The notes under the pieces: generated by a model
The model's input: the letters and a program-made list of their open reading frames with translations, nothing else
Databases searched by the model: none
What the model was told of the DNA's origin: nothing
Translations under genes and position numbers: made by a program
Shown here: in pieces, positions 1-8,532 of the stretch
Layout: every line of letters begins with the position of its first letter
Numbering within the stretch: position 1 is the stretch's first letter
Source: Natronoarchaeum rubrum
GTDB lineage: Archaea; Halobacteriota; Halobacteria; Halobacteriales; Natronoarchaeaceae
Assembly: GCF_024494695.1 (NCBI RefSeq)
Contig: NZ_JANHDP010000002.1
Location: forward strand, 629,816-693,815
Direction of reading: 5' to 3'
DNA: 64,000 nucleotides

Positions 1-545
1 TCGGCGCCGTGGGCCTGCGCGGCGTCCTCGACGAGCGGAACGTCGTAGTCGTCGGCGATCTCGCGGAGCCGCTCCATCGCCGCCGGGAGCCCGTAGAGGT
101 GGACCGCGAGGATTGCGTCGACCTCGTCGTCCCGCGCGCGGATCACCCGCTCGACGCTGTCGGGATCCAGGGTGAACGTGTCGGCCCGCACGTCGGCGAA
201 CACGGGCTCGCCGCCGGCGAAGCGGATCGCGTTCGCGCTCGCGACGAACGAGAACGGCGACGTGACGACGGCGTCGCCGGGTTCGACGCCGACGGCGTGC
301 AGCGCGGCGTGCAGCGCGGTCGTTCCGTTCGACGTCGCGACGCCGCGCTCGGCGCCGCAGTAGTCGGCGAACTCCGATTCGAAGGCGCGGACCTCGGGAC
401 CGTCGGCGAGTTGGCCCGATTCGAGCGCCGTCAGGACGCGCTCTCGCTCTTCGGCGCCGACCGCCGGGTCGGCGATGGGGACGCGGTCGGGCGGCTGTTC
501 GTCTGCGGTTCGTGTCGACGAGGACTGATCGTTCGTTCCACTCAT
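1..545 (-). CDS. DegT/DnrJ/EryC1/StrS aminotransferase, N-terminal part (cut by window edge)
   Basis: PLP-dependent sugar aminotransferase of the type that makes amino sugars for surface glycans. About 181 residues are visible, starting at the ATG at 545; the gene runs off the left edge. Seen: the substrate loop ADGPEVRAFE, the PLP-phosphate segment ATSNGTTALHAAL, the SPFSFVASANAI stretch and the VEDAAQAHGA motif typical of the family. The catalytic lysine would lie beyond the window, so activity cannot be judged. It is divergent from the downstream membrane-protein genes. The nearby LpxD-like and deacetylase-like genes suggest glycan synthesis, which is an inference from context. Confidence 0.9.
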   Translation of the reverse strand, partial: MSGTNDQSSSTRTADEQPPDRVPIADPAVGAEERERVLTALESGQLADGPEVRAFESEFADYCGAERGVATSNGTTALHAALHAVGVEPGDAVVTSPFSFVASANAIRFAGGEPVFADVRADTFTLDPDSVERVIRARDDEVDAILAVHLYGLPAAMERLREIADDYDVPLVEDAAQAHGA

Positions 546-841
546 GTGTAGTTCGGCGGCTGCCCTCGGACGAATCGACGGGAGCGGGCCGCCTTCCGGT
601 CGATACTGGCGCGCCTCGGGCCCATTATTATCCGTCGGATAAGCTAGATAGGGGCGGGGCGAGTCCGTCGACTCGCCCGTCCGGACTCGCCGGATTTCTC
701 TATACCCCCGCGTTCGCTCGTCTCCCCCTCGTTTACGGTGTGGCCAAGCTCGGGGGCCCGTCGCTGGCAGCGCCTTACGCGGTGGCCAAAAACGTGAACG
801 GTCTCGACCGTACTTCATCGCGGCGCGCGTTTCGCCCGGTG

Positions 842-1915
842 ATGCTCGGAACAGCAGTTCGATCGACGCTCGACGTGGTGTGTGCCGTCCTGTTTGCGAT
901 TCTGGCGACGGCGGCGATCCTGCGAGGCGATCCCGGGACACCGCTCCGGATCGTTCTGGGGCTGCCGCTCGTACTCTTCGTCCCCGGCTACGTCCTGATC
1001 GCGGCGCTGTACCCGGAGCGCCACAGCGGCGCCTCCGTCAGCGACGAGTCCCCGATCAGCCGGCCCAAGGAGACGATCGACGGGCTCCCGACCGCCACGC
1101 GGCTCGGCCTCTCGCTCGCCGGCAGCCTCGCGATCGTTCCGACGGTCGCGTTCGTCGCGAACTTCGCGGTCGGCGGCGTCGGCCTCCGGCCCGTGCTGCT
1201 CGGGACCGTCGGAATCGTCGTCATCTCCGGCCTCGTCGCGATCGTCGCCAGGGTCCGGCTTCCGCCGGACGGCCGGTATCGACCGCTCTCGGGAGCGAGC
1301 GTCCGATCTGCGCTCGATCGGTACTACCGGCGCGGGACCGACGGGATGATCGGCAACCGCCCGTTCGAGGCGGGATCTCGCCGCGGGGTGATCCTCAACG
1401 TGGTGCTCGCCGCGAGCGTGCTCGTCCTCCTGAGCAGCGTCGCGGTCGGCTTCGCCGTCCACGACGGCGACGAGTTCACCGAGTTCTACCTCACGACCGA
1501 AACGGGCGACGGCGAGTACGCCGCGGCGTCGACCGACGCCTTCGCGTCCGGCGACGCGCCGACGCTGCACCCCACGGTCACGAACCAGGAGGGCGGCGCC
1601 CGCGCGTACACGGTGGTCGCGCTCCATCAGGAGGTCGACCGGACCGAGAGCGGGACGACCGTGGTGGACGAAACGGAACTCGATCGGTTCTCGCTGTCGG
1701 CCGACGCCGGCGAAACCGCGCGCGTCGCCCACGACGTCGATCCGCCGGCGACCGGGTCGGAACACAGGATCGTCTACCTGCTGTACGTCGGCGACGCCCC
1801 GGACGATCCCTCGCGCGAGGGCGCGTACCGGTACGTCCAGCTGTGGACTGGCGACGGTGGCCAGCAGCAGCTCGACGCCGGAGGAGAACTGCGGCTCGAC
1901 GCCGGAGGCCGGTAG
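842..1915 (+). CDS. DUF1616 family membrane protein
   Basis: A 357-residue integral membrane protein. Hydrophobic segments are seen near residues 11-27, 36-56, 89-112, 118-137 and 184-205. A C-terminal soluble domain of about 150 residues begins with FTEFYLTTE, a stretch I associate with the haloarchaeal DUF1616 family, which is often found in glycan and S-layer glycosylation loci. The open frame extends further upstream, but the ATG at 842 directly precedes the first membrane segment and the earlier part lacks haloarchaeal coding character. It is followed two bases later by another membrane protein, so the two are probably co-transcribed. Biochemical role unknown. Confidence 0.8.
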   Translation: MLGTAVRSTLDVVCAVLFAILATAAILRGDPGTPLRIVLGLPLVLFVPGYVLIAALYPERHSGASVSDESPISRPKETIDGLPTATRLGLSLAGSLAIVPTVAFVANFAVGGVGLRPVLLGTVGIVVISGLVAIVARVRLPPDGRYRPLSGASVRSALDRYYRRGTDGMIGNRPFEAGSRRGVILNVVLAASVLVLLSSVAVGFAVHDGDEFTEFYLTTETGDGEYAAASTDAFASGDAPTLHPTVTNQEGGARAYTVVALHQEVDRTESGTTVVDETELDRFSLSADAGETARVAHDVDPPATGSEHRIVYLLYVGDAPDDPSREGAYRYVQLWTGDGGQQQLDAGGELRLDAGGR

Positions 1916-1917
1916 CG

Positions 1918-2499
1918 ATGTGGCCCTGGGAACACCTGGCGTTCGGCTACGTCTGGTACTCGCTGCTCTCGCACCTCGGTCGCGGGGAGGCGCCGACGTC
2001 CGGGCCCGTCGTCGCGCTTGGCGTCGCGACGCAGCTCCCGGACCTGATCGACAAGCCGCTCTCGTGGAGCGTCGGGCTGTTCTCGACCGGCTCCGCGCTC
2101 GGCCACTCGCTGGTGTTCGCCGGACCGCTGTGTCTCGGTGCCGTCGTCGCCGCCGAGCGGCTCGACCGGCCGCGCTACGGCGCCGCGATCGCGGTCGGCT
2201 ACGCGTCGCACCTCGTCGCCGACGTGCTGAGCCCGCTCCGGTCGGGCGGCGGGCTCGCGATCTACCGAGTCCTCTGGCCGTTCGTCTCGCTCCCCGCGTA
2301 CGAGACGCAGCTCGGCTTCGTCGAGCGGACCGCGCTGTACCTCCGGCAGTCGATCGCCGCCGCGGCGACCTCCGATCTCCTGCTGGCGCTGGTCGCCTAC
2401 ACCGCCGTTCACCTGCTGGTCGTCGCGCTCTGGCTGTACGACGGGGCGCCGGTGCTGCGGTGGCTGCTGGACCGCGGCGCGACGACCCGGCGTCGCTGA
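1918..2499 (+). CDS. Membrane-bound metal-dependent hydrolase, YdjM/DUF457-like
   Basis: A 193-residue membrane protein. Conserved polar residues sit in or next to membrane segments: EHLAFGY at the start, QLPDLID near 40, LGHSLVF near 62 and SHLVADVLSP near 99. This H/D pattern is that of the YdjM/DUF457 group of inner-membrane putative hydrolases. Its ATG is at 1918, two bases after the stop of the DUF1616 gene, so the two likely form an operon. The substrate is unknown; a phospholipid or glycan-lipid bond is possible. Confidence 0.75.
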   Translation: MWPWEHLAFGYVWYSLLSHLGRGEAPTSGPVVALGVATQLPDLIDKPLSWSVGLFSTGSALGHSLVFAGPLCLGAVVAAERLDRPRYGAAIAVGYASHLVADVLSPLRSGGGLAIYRVLWPFVSLPAYETQLGFVERTALYLRQSIAAAATSDLLLALVAYTAVHLLVVALWLYDGAPVLRWLLDRGATTRRR

Positions 2500-2636
2500 G
2501 CGGGCTATCGCAGGCGGGTAGGGTTTCGGCCCAGCGGATCGGTTTACCGTCCGCGTAAGCGGCGTCCCGATCGTCTCTCCCGACCGCTTAGACTGCGTAT
2601 AGGAAAGCAGTCGGGACGACGTGCTCCGGGTACCGA

Positions 2637-2726
2637 ATGACGCGTACCGAGCGCCCCTTCGACCGCCGACGGATCGAGCGCGAAACGAACCCCGCAGTGT
2701 GGCTCCCCGCCGGTGATCTCCGATGA
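2637..2726 (+). CDS. Candidate 29-residue leader peptide overlapping the LpxD-like gene
   Basis: A short frame from the ATG at 2637 to the TGA at 2724-2726. The stop overlaps the ATG of the next gene as ATGA, the arrangement used for translational coupling. A TATA-like tatagg lies at about 2598-2603, which would place a transcript start just before this ATG. The peptide is basic and arginine-rich at its start and shows no known domain. It is too short for statistics to prove coding and could be chance. Confidence 0.35.
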   Translation: MTRTERPFDRRRIERETNPAVWLPAGDLR

Positions 2727-3574
2727 CGACCGCGGCGAGCCGACGGGTCGACGGCGTCCGGCTCGCGACCGCCGAGATCGCCGGCTTCCTCGACGCCGCC
2801 TGGACCGGGCCGGACGTGACGATCCGAGGCACCGACGCGCTGGACCGCGCCGGACCGGAGGACCTCGCGTTCTGCGTCTACGAGGACCCCGATCGGCTCC
2901 GCGAGTCCGACGCGGGCGTCGTCGTCTGTCCGGAGACGATGCCGGCCCTCTCCGGCCGGTCGCTCGTCCACAGCTCGTGGCCGAAGTTCGACTTCGTCAG
3001 AGTCGCCCGCGAGTTCTTCCGGCGGCCGGTCGAGGAGACGGAGATCCACCCGACGGCGGTCGTTGAGGAGAGCGCCGAGATCGGCGAGCGGTGCCGGATC
3101 GGTCCGCACGCCTACGTCGGCGACGCCGTCACGATCGGCGACGACTGCACGGTCGGCGCCGGTGCGTCGATCGGCGGCGCCGGGTTCGGGTTCGTGCGCG
3201 ACGAGACCGGGCGACCGCTGCGCCAGCCCCATCAGGGCGAGGTCGTCATCGAAGACGACGTTGCGGTCGGCGCGAACGCCTCGATCGATCGGGCTGCGTT
3301 CGGCGAGACGGTCGTCCGCGCGGGCGCGAAGCTCAGCGGCAACGTCCACGTCGCGCACCACGCCGAGCTCGGGCCGGACGTCACGGTCGCCGCCGGCTGC
3401 TGTTTCGCGGGCGGGTCGACCGTCGGCGCGCGGGTCGAGGTTCACCCGAACGTCACCGTCGCCACCGACGTCAGCGTGGGCGCCGACGCCGAAGTCGGCG
3501 CGAACTCGGCCGTCCTCGACGACGTCCCGCCTGGTGTCACCGTCGCGGGCTCGCCCGCGGAGGTGCTCGAATGA
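2723..3574 (+). CDS. LpxD-like hexapeptide-repeat N-acyltransferase
   Basis: A 283-residue protein. Residues 1-105 form an LpxD-like N-terminal (uridine-binding) region with the DLAFCVYEDP element. They are followed by a left-handed beta-helix of hexapeptide repeats (IHPTAVVEESAEIGERCRIG and onward). GGAGFGFVRDETG and the NVHVAHHAELG stretch match the LpxD active-site region; its HVAHH has the catalytic-histidine context. LpxD acylates UDP-3-acyl-glucosamine in bacterial lipid A synthesis, which archaea do not make, so the substrate here is probably another UDP-amino sugar (inference). It overlaps the downstream deacetylase-like gene by four bases (ATGA). Confidence 0.85.
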   Translation: MTTAASRRVDGVRLATAEIAGFLDAAWTGPDVTIRGTDALDRAGPEDLAFCVYEDPDRLRESDAGVVVCPETMPALSGRSLVHSSWPKFDFVRVAREFFRRPVEETEIHPTAVVEESAEIGERCRIGPHAYVGDAVTIGDDCTVGAGASIGGAGFGFVRDETGRPLRQPHQGEVVIEDDVAVGANASIDRAAFGETVVRAGAKLSGNVHVAHHAELGPDVTVAAGCCFAGGSTVGARVEVHPNVTVATDVSVGADAEVGANSAVLDDVPPGVTVAGSPAEVLE

Positions 3575-4329
3575 CGATCGCGGAGACCAGGGTCGAGGAG
3601 CTGACGTTCACCTTCGAGTGGTACGAGCAGTTCCTCGACGCGCTCCGCGCTCGCGGCCGCCGATTCCGCGGCTACCGCGACGACCTCTCCGCCGGCGACG
3701 TGGTCCTTCGCCACGACGTCGACTGGTCGCTCCGGAGCGCGCTCGAAACCGCCCGAATCGAGTCCGATCGCGGCGTCTCGGCGACGTACTTCGTTCTCAC
3801 CACGTCGCCGTTCTACAACCTCCTGCACAAGCCCAACCGGCGGATCCTCGATCGAATCGAGGCGCTCGGCCACGACGTGGAACTGCACTTCAGCACCCAC
3901 CAGTACTGGGACGTCGAGCCGCCCGAGCGCGAACTCCGCGAGCGCGTCCGGTCGGAACGAACCGTGCTCTCGGAACTGGTCGATGGCTCCGTCGACGTCG
4001 TCTCGTTCCACCGCCCGCCGGAGTGGGTGTTCCGACGCGAGTTCGACGGGTTCGTCAGCGCCTACGAGGAGCGGTTTTTCACCGATATCGCGTACCGCGC
4101 CGACTCGAACCAGCGCTGGCGCGACGAGTCGCCCCTGGCGGGGCCGCTCCCGGACAAGATGCAGGTGCTCACCCACCCGGGGCTCTGGGGCGTCGAGGAC
4201 GCCGGGTTCGCGGAGCGACTCCGAAGCCACGAGGAGCGCACCCTCGGCCGCACGCGGCGGTTCATGGAGGACCAGTTCATCGAGAAGAAGTACAACATCG
4301 ACGACTTCTGCCCGGTCGACGCCCGGTGA
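3571..4329 (+). CDS. Polysaccharide deacetylase-like protein (NodB-like fold)
   Basis: A 252-residue protein with the metal-binding motif LRHDVDWS near residues 46-53 (usual form xDDV or HDVD). A second ligand region is DVELHFSTHQYWD near 103-115, and SFHRPPEW lies near 149. This is the layout of a carbohydrate esterase 4-like fold in which the catalytic HxxxH element is modified. The start codon overlaps the LpxD-like stop, so the two are translationally coupled. With the aminotransferase and acyltransferase it suggests modification of amino groups on a surface sugar. Whether it deacetylates or does another hydrolysis cannot be read from the sequence. Confidence 0.8.
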   Translation: MTIAETRVEELTFTFEWYEQFLDALRARGRRFRGYRDDLSAGDVVLRHDVDWSLRSALETARIESDRGVSATYFVLTTSPFYNLLHKPNRRILDRIEALGHDVELHFSTHQYWDVEPPERELRERVRSERTVLSELVDGSVDVVSFHRPPEWVFRREFDGFVSAYEERFFTDIAYRADSNQRWRDESPLAGPLPDKMQVLTHPGLWGVEDAGFAERLRSHEERTLGRTRRFMEDQFIEKKYNIDDFCPVDAR

Positions 4330-4503
4330 CCGGCGTCCGTCGTTGCGTCCGCTGAACGCCCCGTTAGAATCCGACTTCTTCGACTGTTTCGGCCAGTTGC
4401 GAACCCTCCCGCCCGGTAAACAGCTACTGTTCTCGCAACATTGTTGCTTATCTGCACTATAGTAAATCAACCGTCTCCTGAACGGGTAGATGCGGTTCCA
4501 ACC

Positions 4504-4887
4504 ATGGGAGAGCAACTCAAAAGACGGCGATTCGTCAGTATCGCTGCTGCGATCGGAACGGCAGCCGTCGCCGGCTGCACGGACAGCAGCTCCGGCGAGG
4601 ACGGCAACCAGTCCGATCCGGGGGAAGACGACGAGTTAGGATCGAACGAGTCCGACTCGAGCGACGAGATGGACGGAGACGACGAGTCCGCGCTCGACGA
4701 TAACGAAAGCGAGGAAGACGCCGGCAGCGAGACGGACGACGAGTCCGATTCGACGACCGACAACGAGAGCGAGGGGACCAACGAGTCCGACTCGACGACC
4801 GACGACGAGTCCGCGCTCGACGACGAGGAGACGACCACCGGCGACAACGAGAGCGACGCCGAGGACGGGGGTGACGACGGACTCTGA
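4504..4887 (+). CDS. Small Tat lipoprotein with an acidic Ser/Asp/Glu low-complexity tail
   Basis: A 127-residue protein. The N-terminus has a twin-arginine-like start (KRRRFVSIA), a short hydrophobic stretch and a lipobox AVAGC ending at residue 22, so it should be anchored by lipid outside the membrane. Everything after the cysteine is low complexity: repeats of NESDS, TTDDES and ALDDNE. No enzymatic domain is visible. The ATG at 4504 is chosen because the Tat motif starts directly after it; an upstream in-frame start would add 21 residues before the signal. A TATA-like actatagtaaa lies near 4464. A cell-surface or ion-binding role is only a guess. Confidence 0.75.
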   Translation: MGEQLKRRRFVSIAAAIGTAAVAGCTDSSSGEDGNQSDPGEDDELGSNESDSSDEMDGDDESALDDNESEEDAGSETDDESDSTTDNESEGTNESDSTTDDESALDDEETTTGDNESDAEDGGDDGL

Positions 4888-4919
4888 GGCCGCGATGATC
4901 GACGACGATTCCTGACGCC

Positions 4920-4956
4920 AGCGGTACCGCGGCCGTGTCTGGCCGTACCGCTTTTT
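4920..4956 (+). terminator. Stem-loop followed by a T run
   Basis: AGCGGTACCGCGGCC (4920-4934) pairs with GGCCGTACCGCT (4941-4952) around a six-base loop and is followed by TTTTT. It lies 33 bases after the acidic lipoprotein gene and looks like an intrinsic terminator for it. Confidence 0.6.
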
Positions 4957-5066
4957 GTGCTGCCGAACTCTACGCAGTCTCGCGAGGCCGATCCCCACCG
5001 ATCGTAGCGGCGCGTCGACCAACGATTTTCCGTCCCGACGTGGTACCCGCAAACGGGGGATTCAGA

Positions 5067-5624
5067 ATGAGCCAGGACGCAGCCAAAACGACCAGCGACG
5101 AGGTCGACGACCGACAGCTCGAGCTCGCGAAGGCCGAAGGCGAGGCGTACACGCGCTCGCTCGACTACATGATCGAGGTGGTCGCCGACGCCGGCGGCGA
5201 CATGCGGACCGCGGGCGACTACGTCGTCGGCTACGCCCAGGAAGAAGCCGAGGGGATGTACCGGCTCGAAAGCGAGGGCGAGGGCGAGTGGGTCGAGCCC
5301 GACGACGAGAACTGCCACCTCGAAGTCGCGGTGACGGACGCCGCTGACGGGCGGTTCGTCCCGGAACTCGACGTGCAGGCGACGCTGGACCCGGCGGACG
5401 ACGACGCAGATACCGTCGGGCCGTTCGAAGTGCCGTTCGTCTGGCACCCCGGCCTGTTCCACTACGGCACGAACCTCGAGGTGCCCGGCGAGGGCGAGTA
5501 CGACCTGACGATCGAGATCGATCCGCCGACGTTCATGCGCCACGACGAGGCGAACGGCGACCGCTACGGCGAGCGCGTCGAGGTGACGTTCGAGGAGATC
5601 GAGATCGAGACCGGACAGGACTGA
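5067..5624 (+). CDS. P19/Tp34-like iron-binding protein (Fe2+ transport family), no signal peptide
   Basis: A 185-residue protein. Residues 80-180 follow the pattern of the P19 family of metal-binding proteins used in bacterial iron uptake. ENCHLEVAVTD (His84, Glu86) corresponds to the HLEADIHA strand, LFHYGTNLEV (His132) to DGPHYGANI, and FMRHDEANG (His159) to GRHVDEETG. The methionine ligand of P19 appears replaced (VPFVWHPG). Residues 1-60 are a helical acidic lead with no signal peptide or lipobox, which is unusual for a family that normally works outside the membrane. The start at 5067 follows a weak upstream region; a longer frame upstream is not convincing. No FTR1 permease is adjacent. 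Confidence 0.7.
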   Translation: MSQDAAKTTSDEVDDRQLELAKAEGEAYTRSLDYMIEVVADAGGDMRTAGDYVVGYAQEEAEGMYRLESEGEGEWVEPDDENCHLEVAVTDAADGRFVPELDVQATLDPADDDADTVGPFEVPFVWHPGLFHYGTNLEVPGEGEYDLTIEIDPPTFMRHDEANGDRYGERVEVTFEEIEIETGQD

Positions 5625-5644
5625 GAGCGCTCGCCCGCGCCGGC

Positions 5645-6058
5645 TCAGAGTTCGTGGTCGATCGCCCAGCGGTGGAGGTGCCCGAACACCGGGAACAGCG
5701 CTTTGGCTTTCGGCGTCGGCTCGTACTCGACGCGCGGAGGCATCTCGTCGTAGGATTCGCGCTCCAGCAGCCCGGCGTCGGTCATGTCGCGCAGGCGCGC
5801 CGACAGCGTGTTCGGCGCGACGTCGAGCTCGGCTTCGAGATCGCTGAACCGGAGCGGCTCGCCCGCGAAGGCGAACTCGCTCAGCACCGCCATCGCGTGG
5901 GCCTTGCCCAGCAGATCCAGCAGCGTCGCGACGGTCTCGCGGACGCGCTCGCGCTCGTCGGGGTCGAGCGAGTCGCGCAGTTCCGTCGCTTCCTCGCGGG
6001 ACAGTTCGGGGAGATTCGGCGGGGCGCTCACGGGCGCCGTTCGGCGTCGTCCGAGCAA
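5645..6058 (-). CDS. HxlR-family transcriptional regulator
   Basis: A 137-residue winged helix-turn-helix protein. The helix-turn-helix region is LRFSDLEAELDVAPNTLSAR, followed by DMTDAGLLERESY and the wing RVEYEPTPKAKALFPVF, the classic HxlR pattern. No cysteine is present, so it is not a redox-sensing HypR/YodB type. It is divergent from the NAD(P)-binding genes at 6157-7679, with a 16-base perfect palindrome (6105-6120) between them. It therefore probably controls those genes and itself (inference). Confidence 0.88.
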   Translation of the reverse strand: MLGRRRTAPVSAPPNLPELSREEATELRDSLDPDERERVRETVATLLDLLGKAHAMAVLSEFAFAGEPLRFSDLEAELDVAPNTLSARLRDMTDAGLLERESYDEMPPRVEYEPTPKAKALFPVFGHLHRWAIDHEL

Positions 6059-6104
6059 AAGCGTTGTGACGAGTTCCGACCAGACGGCAGCGTCCGTGTC
6101 GTTG

Positions 6105-6120
6105 CTTCGAAGCTTCGAAG
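6105..6120. promoter_or_regulatory. Palindromic operator candidate between the HxlR gene and the oxidoreductase genes
   Basis: CTTCGAAGCTTCGAAG is a perfect 16-base palindrome made of two CTTCGAAG units. It lies 36 bases before the ATG of the NAD(P)-binding gene and 47 bases from the regulator start, where a dimeric winged-helix protein would be expected to bind. Confidence 0.55.
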
Positions 6121-6156
6121 TTGCAAGTATTAGCCTACTCGCCGTCTAGAGTCGGT

Positions 6157-6786
6157 ATGCAGATCGCAGTCTTCGGCGCAACCGGACGGACCGGCGTCCC
6201 GCTCGTCCGGCAGGCGCTCGACCGAGGTCACGACGTCGTCGCGTTCGCGCGATCGCCCGAGAAGCTCCCCGTCGAGGACTCCGCGCTCACGGTCGTCGAG
6301 GGCGACGCCTACGGCGGCGACGGCGTCGCCGAGGCCGTCGCGGGCGCCGACGCCGTCGTCTCTGTGCTCGGCCAGACCGACGAGGGGCCGGACGACCTGC
6401 TGACCGTCGCCGGCGACAACGTCCTCGCGGCGATGGAGACGGCCGGCGTCGACCGGTTCGTCACGCTCGTCGGCGCCGGCGCCCGCGAGGAGGGCGAGCG
6501 CGTCTCGCTGTCGGGGAAAGCGATGGGCGCGCTACTCAAACTGTTCGCCCGCGACGTGCTCGACGACGCCGCGGAACACGTCCGGCGCGTCGGGGCGACC
6601 GACCTCGACTGGACGGTCGTCCGCGCGCCGCGCCTGACCGACGGTGCCGGGAGCGGCGAGTACCGCGCGGGCGACATCGACCTCGGCTTCGAGTCGGTCG
6701 CGCGGACGGATGTCGCCCGCTTCGTCCTCGATTGCGTCGAAGAGGACCTGTATCTCCGGGCGATGCCGAAGGTGGGGTCGGCGTGA
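6157..6786 (+). CDS. NAD(P)H-binding SDR-type protein (YwnB/BVR-B-like)
   Basis: A 209-residue atypical short-chain dehydrogenase. The nucleotide-binding motif GATGRTG is at residues 7-13, FARSPEKLP follows beta-2, and DWTVVRAPRLTDG near 150 is typical of the NAD(P)H-binding/flavin reductase-like group. The catalytic YxxxK motif is not evident, as in other atypical members. The start is the ATG at 6157, not the TTG at 6121, because the Rossmann strand begins at once. Its stop overlaps the next gene (GTGA). A role in handling quinone or electrophile stress under the divergent HxlR regulator is likely but not proven. Confidence 0.82.
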   Translation: MQIAVFGATGRTGVPLVRQALDRGHDVVAFARSPEKLPVEDSALTVVEGDAYGGDGVAEAVAGADAVVSVLGQTDEGPDDLLTVAGDNVLAAMETAGVDRFVTLVGAGAREEGERVSLSGKAMGALLKLFARDVLDDAAEHVRRVGATDLDWTVVRAPRLTDGAGSGEYRAGDIDLGFESVARTDVARFVLDCVEEDLYLRAMPKVGSA

Positions 6787-7679
6787 GCGACCGCTCCACC
6801 CAGTCCGTGCTGGTCACCGCCGCGACGGGCACCGTCGGCCGCCACGTCGTCGCCGAACTGGGCGACGCCGACTGCGAGGTCCGCGCCGCGACGCGGGACC
6901 CAGACGCCGCTCGCGAGCGCTTCGACGCCGCCGACGCCGTCGTCGCGTTCGATTTCGACCGACCCGAGACGTGGGGCGCGGCCCTGACGGGCGTCGACGC
7001 CGTCTTCCTCGTCCGGCCGCCGGCCGTCGACACTGACGACGTCTGTGCCGTCGTCGACGCGACCGCTCGGGTCGGCGTCGAGCGGATCGCCTACCTCTCG
7101 ACGCTGGGGGCCGACCGGAACCGCCTGCTGCCGCACTACCGGATCGAACGCCGGATCGAGGCTGCGGGCGTCGGCTACGCGTTCCTCCGAGCGTCGTTTT
7201 TCGCCCAGAACCTCCACGAGGTCCACCGCCGGGACGTGCTCGACCGGGACGAGCTGTTCGTCCCGGCGGGATCGGGTGCGACGAGCTTCGTCGACGCGCG
7301 GGACGTCGCCGCGGTCGCCGCGCGCGTGCTCGTCGAACCGGGTCACCTGCACGTCGCCTACGACCTGACCGGTCCCGAGGCGCTGACCTACGACGAGGTC
7401 GCGACGATCTTCTCCGAAGAACTCGGACGATCTATCGAGTACGCAGACCCGTCGATTCCGGCGTTCGTCCGCCGGATGCGCTCTCGAGGCCACCCGCTCG
7501 GCTACGTGCTCCTGATGGTCGGCATCTACACGACCGCGAGACTCGGGCTGGCCGAGCGCGTGACCGACGACGTAGAGCGCGTGCTCGGGCGTCCCCCTCG
7601 GAGCATTCGGGCGTACGTCGCGGACTACGCCGACGAGTTCCGGACCGCGGGGCGGGACGCGGCCGCGTCCGATCGGTAG
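6783..7679 (+). CDS. NmrA-like NAD(P)-binding oxidoreductase (quinone reductase QOR2-like)
   Basis: A 298-residue protein starting at a GTG that overlaps the previous stop by four bases. It shows [11 protein letters not shown] (Rossmann motif), [41 protein letters not shown] and the late segment [15 protein letters not shown]. These are the usual landmarks of NmrA/QOR2-type proteins that bind NAD(P)H and reduce quinones or act as redox sensors. It is co-transcribed with the preceding SDR gene. Confidence 0.8.
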   Translation: MSDRSTQSVLVTAATGTVGRHVVAELGDADCEVRAATRDPDAARERFDAADAVVAFDFDRPETWGAALTGVDAVFLVRPPAVDTDDVCAVVDATARVGVERIAYLSTLGADRNRLLPHYRIERRIEAAGVGYAFLRASFFAQNLHEVHRRDVLDRDELFVPAGSGATSFVDARDVAAVAARVLVEPGHLHVAYDLTGPEALTYDEVATIFSEELGRSIEYADPSIPAFVRRMRSRGHPLGYVLLMVGIYTTARLGLAERVTDDVERVLGRPPRSIRAYVADYADEFRTAGRDAAASDR

Positions 7680-7824
7680 GCGGCAGCGCCGAACACGTTC
7701 CCGAAGACGTTTATCGTGCTCGCGCCAAGATACGTCAACGACCGGAAACCGGCGACCGGTTCACGTTTCTGTTACGCGTCTCGTATTCGTTATCCTTATG
7801 CCGCGGGCGGCCCAAGTCGCTTCT

Positions 7825-8532
7825 ATGTCTAACGCAGCGTCGACCGCCGTCGGGCACGACGAACTGGCCGTCCTGAAGCTGCTGGCGCTCGACGGCGGCA
7901 CCGGCGGCGAGATGAAGATCTCCTGTGCCGACGTCGCCGAGCAGGTCGACGCCTCCACGCAGACGGCGTCGCGGCGCCTCCAGCGCCTCGACGACGCCGG
8001 CTACGTCGAGCGCGAGACCGTCACCGACGGGCAGTGGATCTCCATCACCGACGACGGCGAGCAAGCCCTGCGCGCCGAGTACGAGGACTACCGTCGGATC
8101 TTCGAGGGTGCCTCGTCGGTCGAATTGGCCGGCACCGTCACCAGCGGGATGGGCGAGGGGCGCCACTACATCTCGCTGCCGGGCTACATGCGTCAGTTCG
8201 AAGAGCGACTGGAGTACGCGCCGTTCGAAGGGACGCTCAACGTCGACCTGACCGACGCGAGCGTCCGGCGGCGCTCGGCGCTGGAGGCGCTCGAACCGGT
8301 GCCGATCGACGGCTGGGAGGACGAGGAACGCACCTACGGACCGGCGATCTGCTACCCGGCGACGATCACGACCGCCGGGGGCAGCAGCTACGAGGGCGCC
8401 CACCTCATCACGCCCGAGCGCACCCACCACGACGAGGACCAGGTCGAGCTGATCGCGCCCGATCGGCTCCGCGACGAGCTGGGTCTCGAGGACGACGACA
8501 CGGTCACCGTCACCGTCGAGGAGCGGCAATGA
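7825..8532 (+). CDS. ribK: CTP-dependent riboflavin kinase with N-terminal winged helix
   Basis: A 235-residue archaeal riboflavin kinase (DUF120 type) that makes FMN using CTP. Residues about 10-75 are a winged helix with [17 protein letters not shown]; residues 95-235 are the cradle-loop kinase domain with [16 protein letters not shown], the FEGTLNVDL strand and the late [18 protein letters not shown] segment. The ATG at 7825 is preferred over the one at 7798 because a TATA-like cgttatcctta at about 7788-7798 would give a leaderless transcript starting near 7820. The gene overlaps ribB by four bases, so two flavin steps are coupled. Confidence 0.92.
   Translation: MSNAASTAVGHDELAVLKLLALDGGTGGEMKISCADVAEQVDASTQTASRRLQRLDDAGYVERETVTDGQWISITDDGEQALRAEYEDYRRIFEGASSVELAGTVTSGMGEGRHYISLPGYMRQFEERLEYAPFEGTLNVDLTDASVRRRSALEALEPVPIDGWEDEERTYGPAICYPATITTAGGSSYEGAHLITPERTHHDEDQVELIAPDRLRDELGLEDDDTVTVTVEERQ

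Noticed and set aside
9..551. Plus-strand open frame of 180 residues at the left edge
   Set aside because: Arg/Gly/Val-rich antisense shadow of the DegT aminotransferase, which has clear family motifs on the minus strand.
2723..3574. Lipid A biosynthesis in this organism, suggested by the LpxD match
   Set aside because: No other lipid A gene is in the window, and all other signs are haloarchaeal; the LpxD fold is more likely used on another amino sugar.
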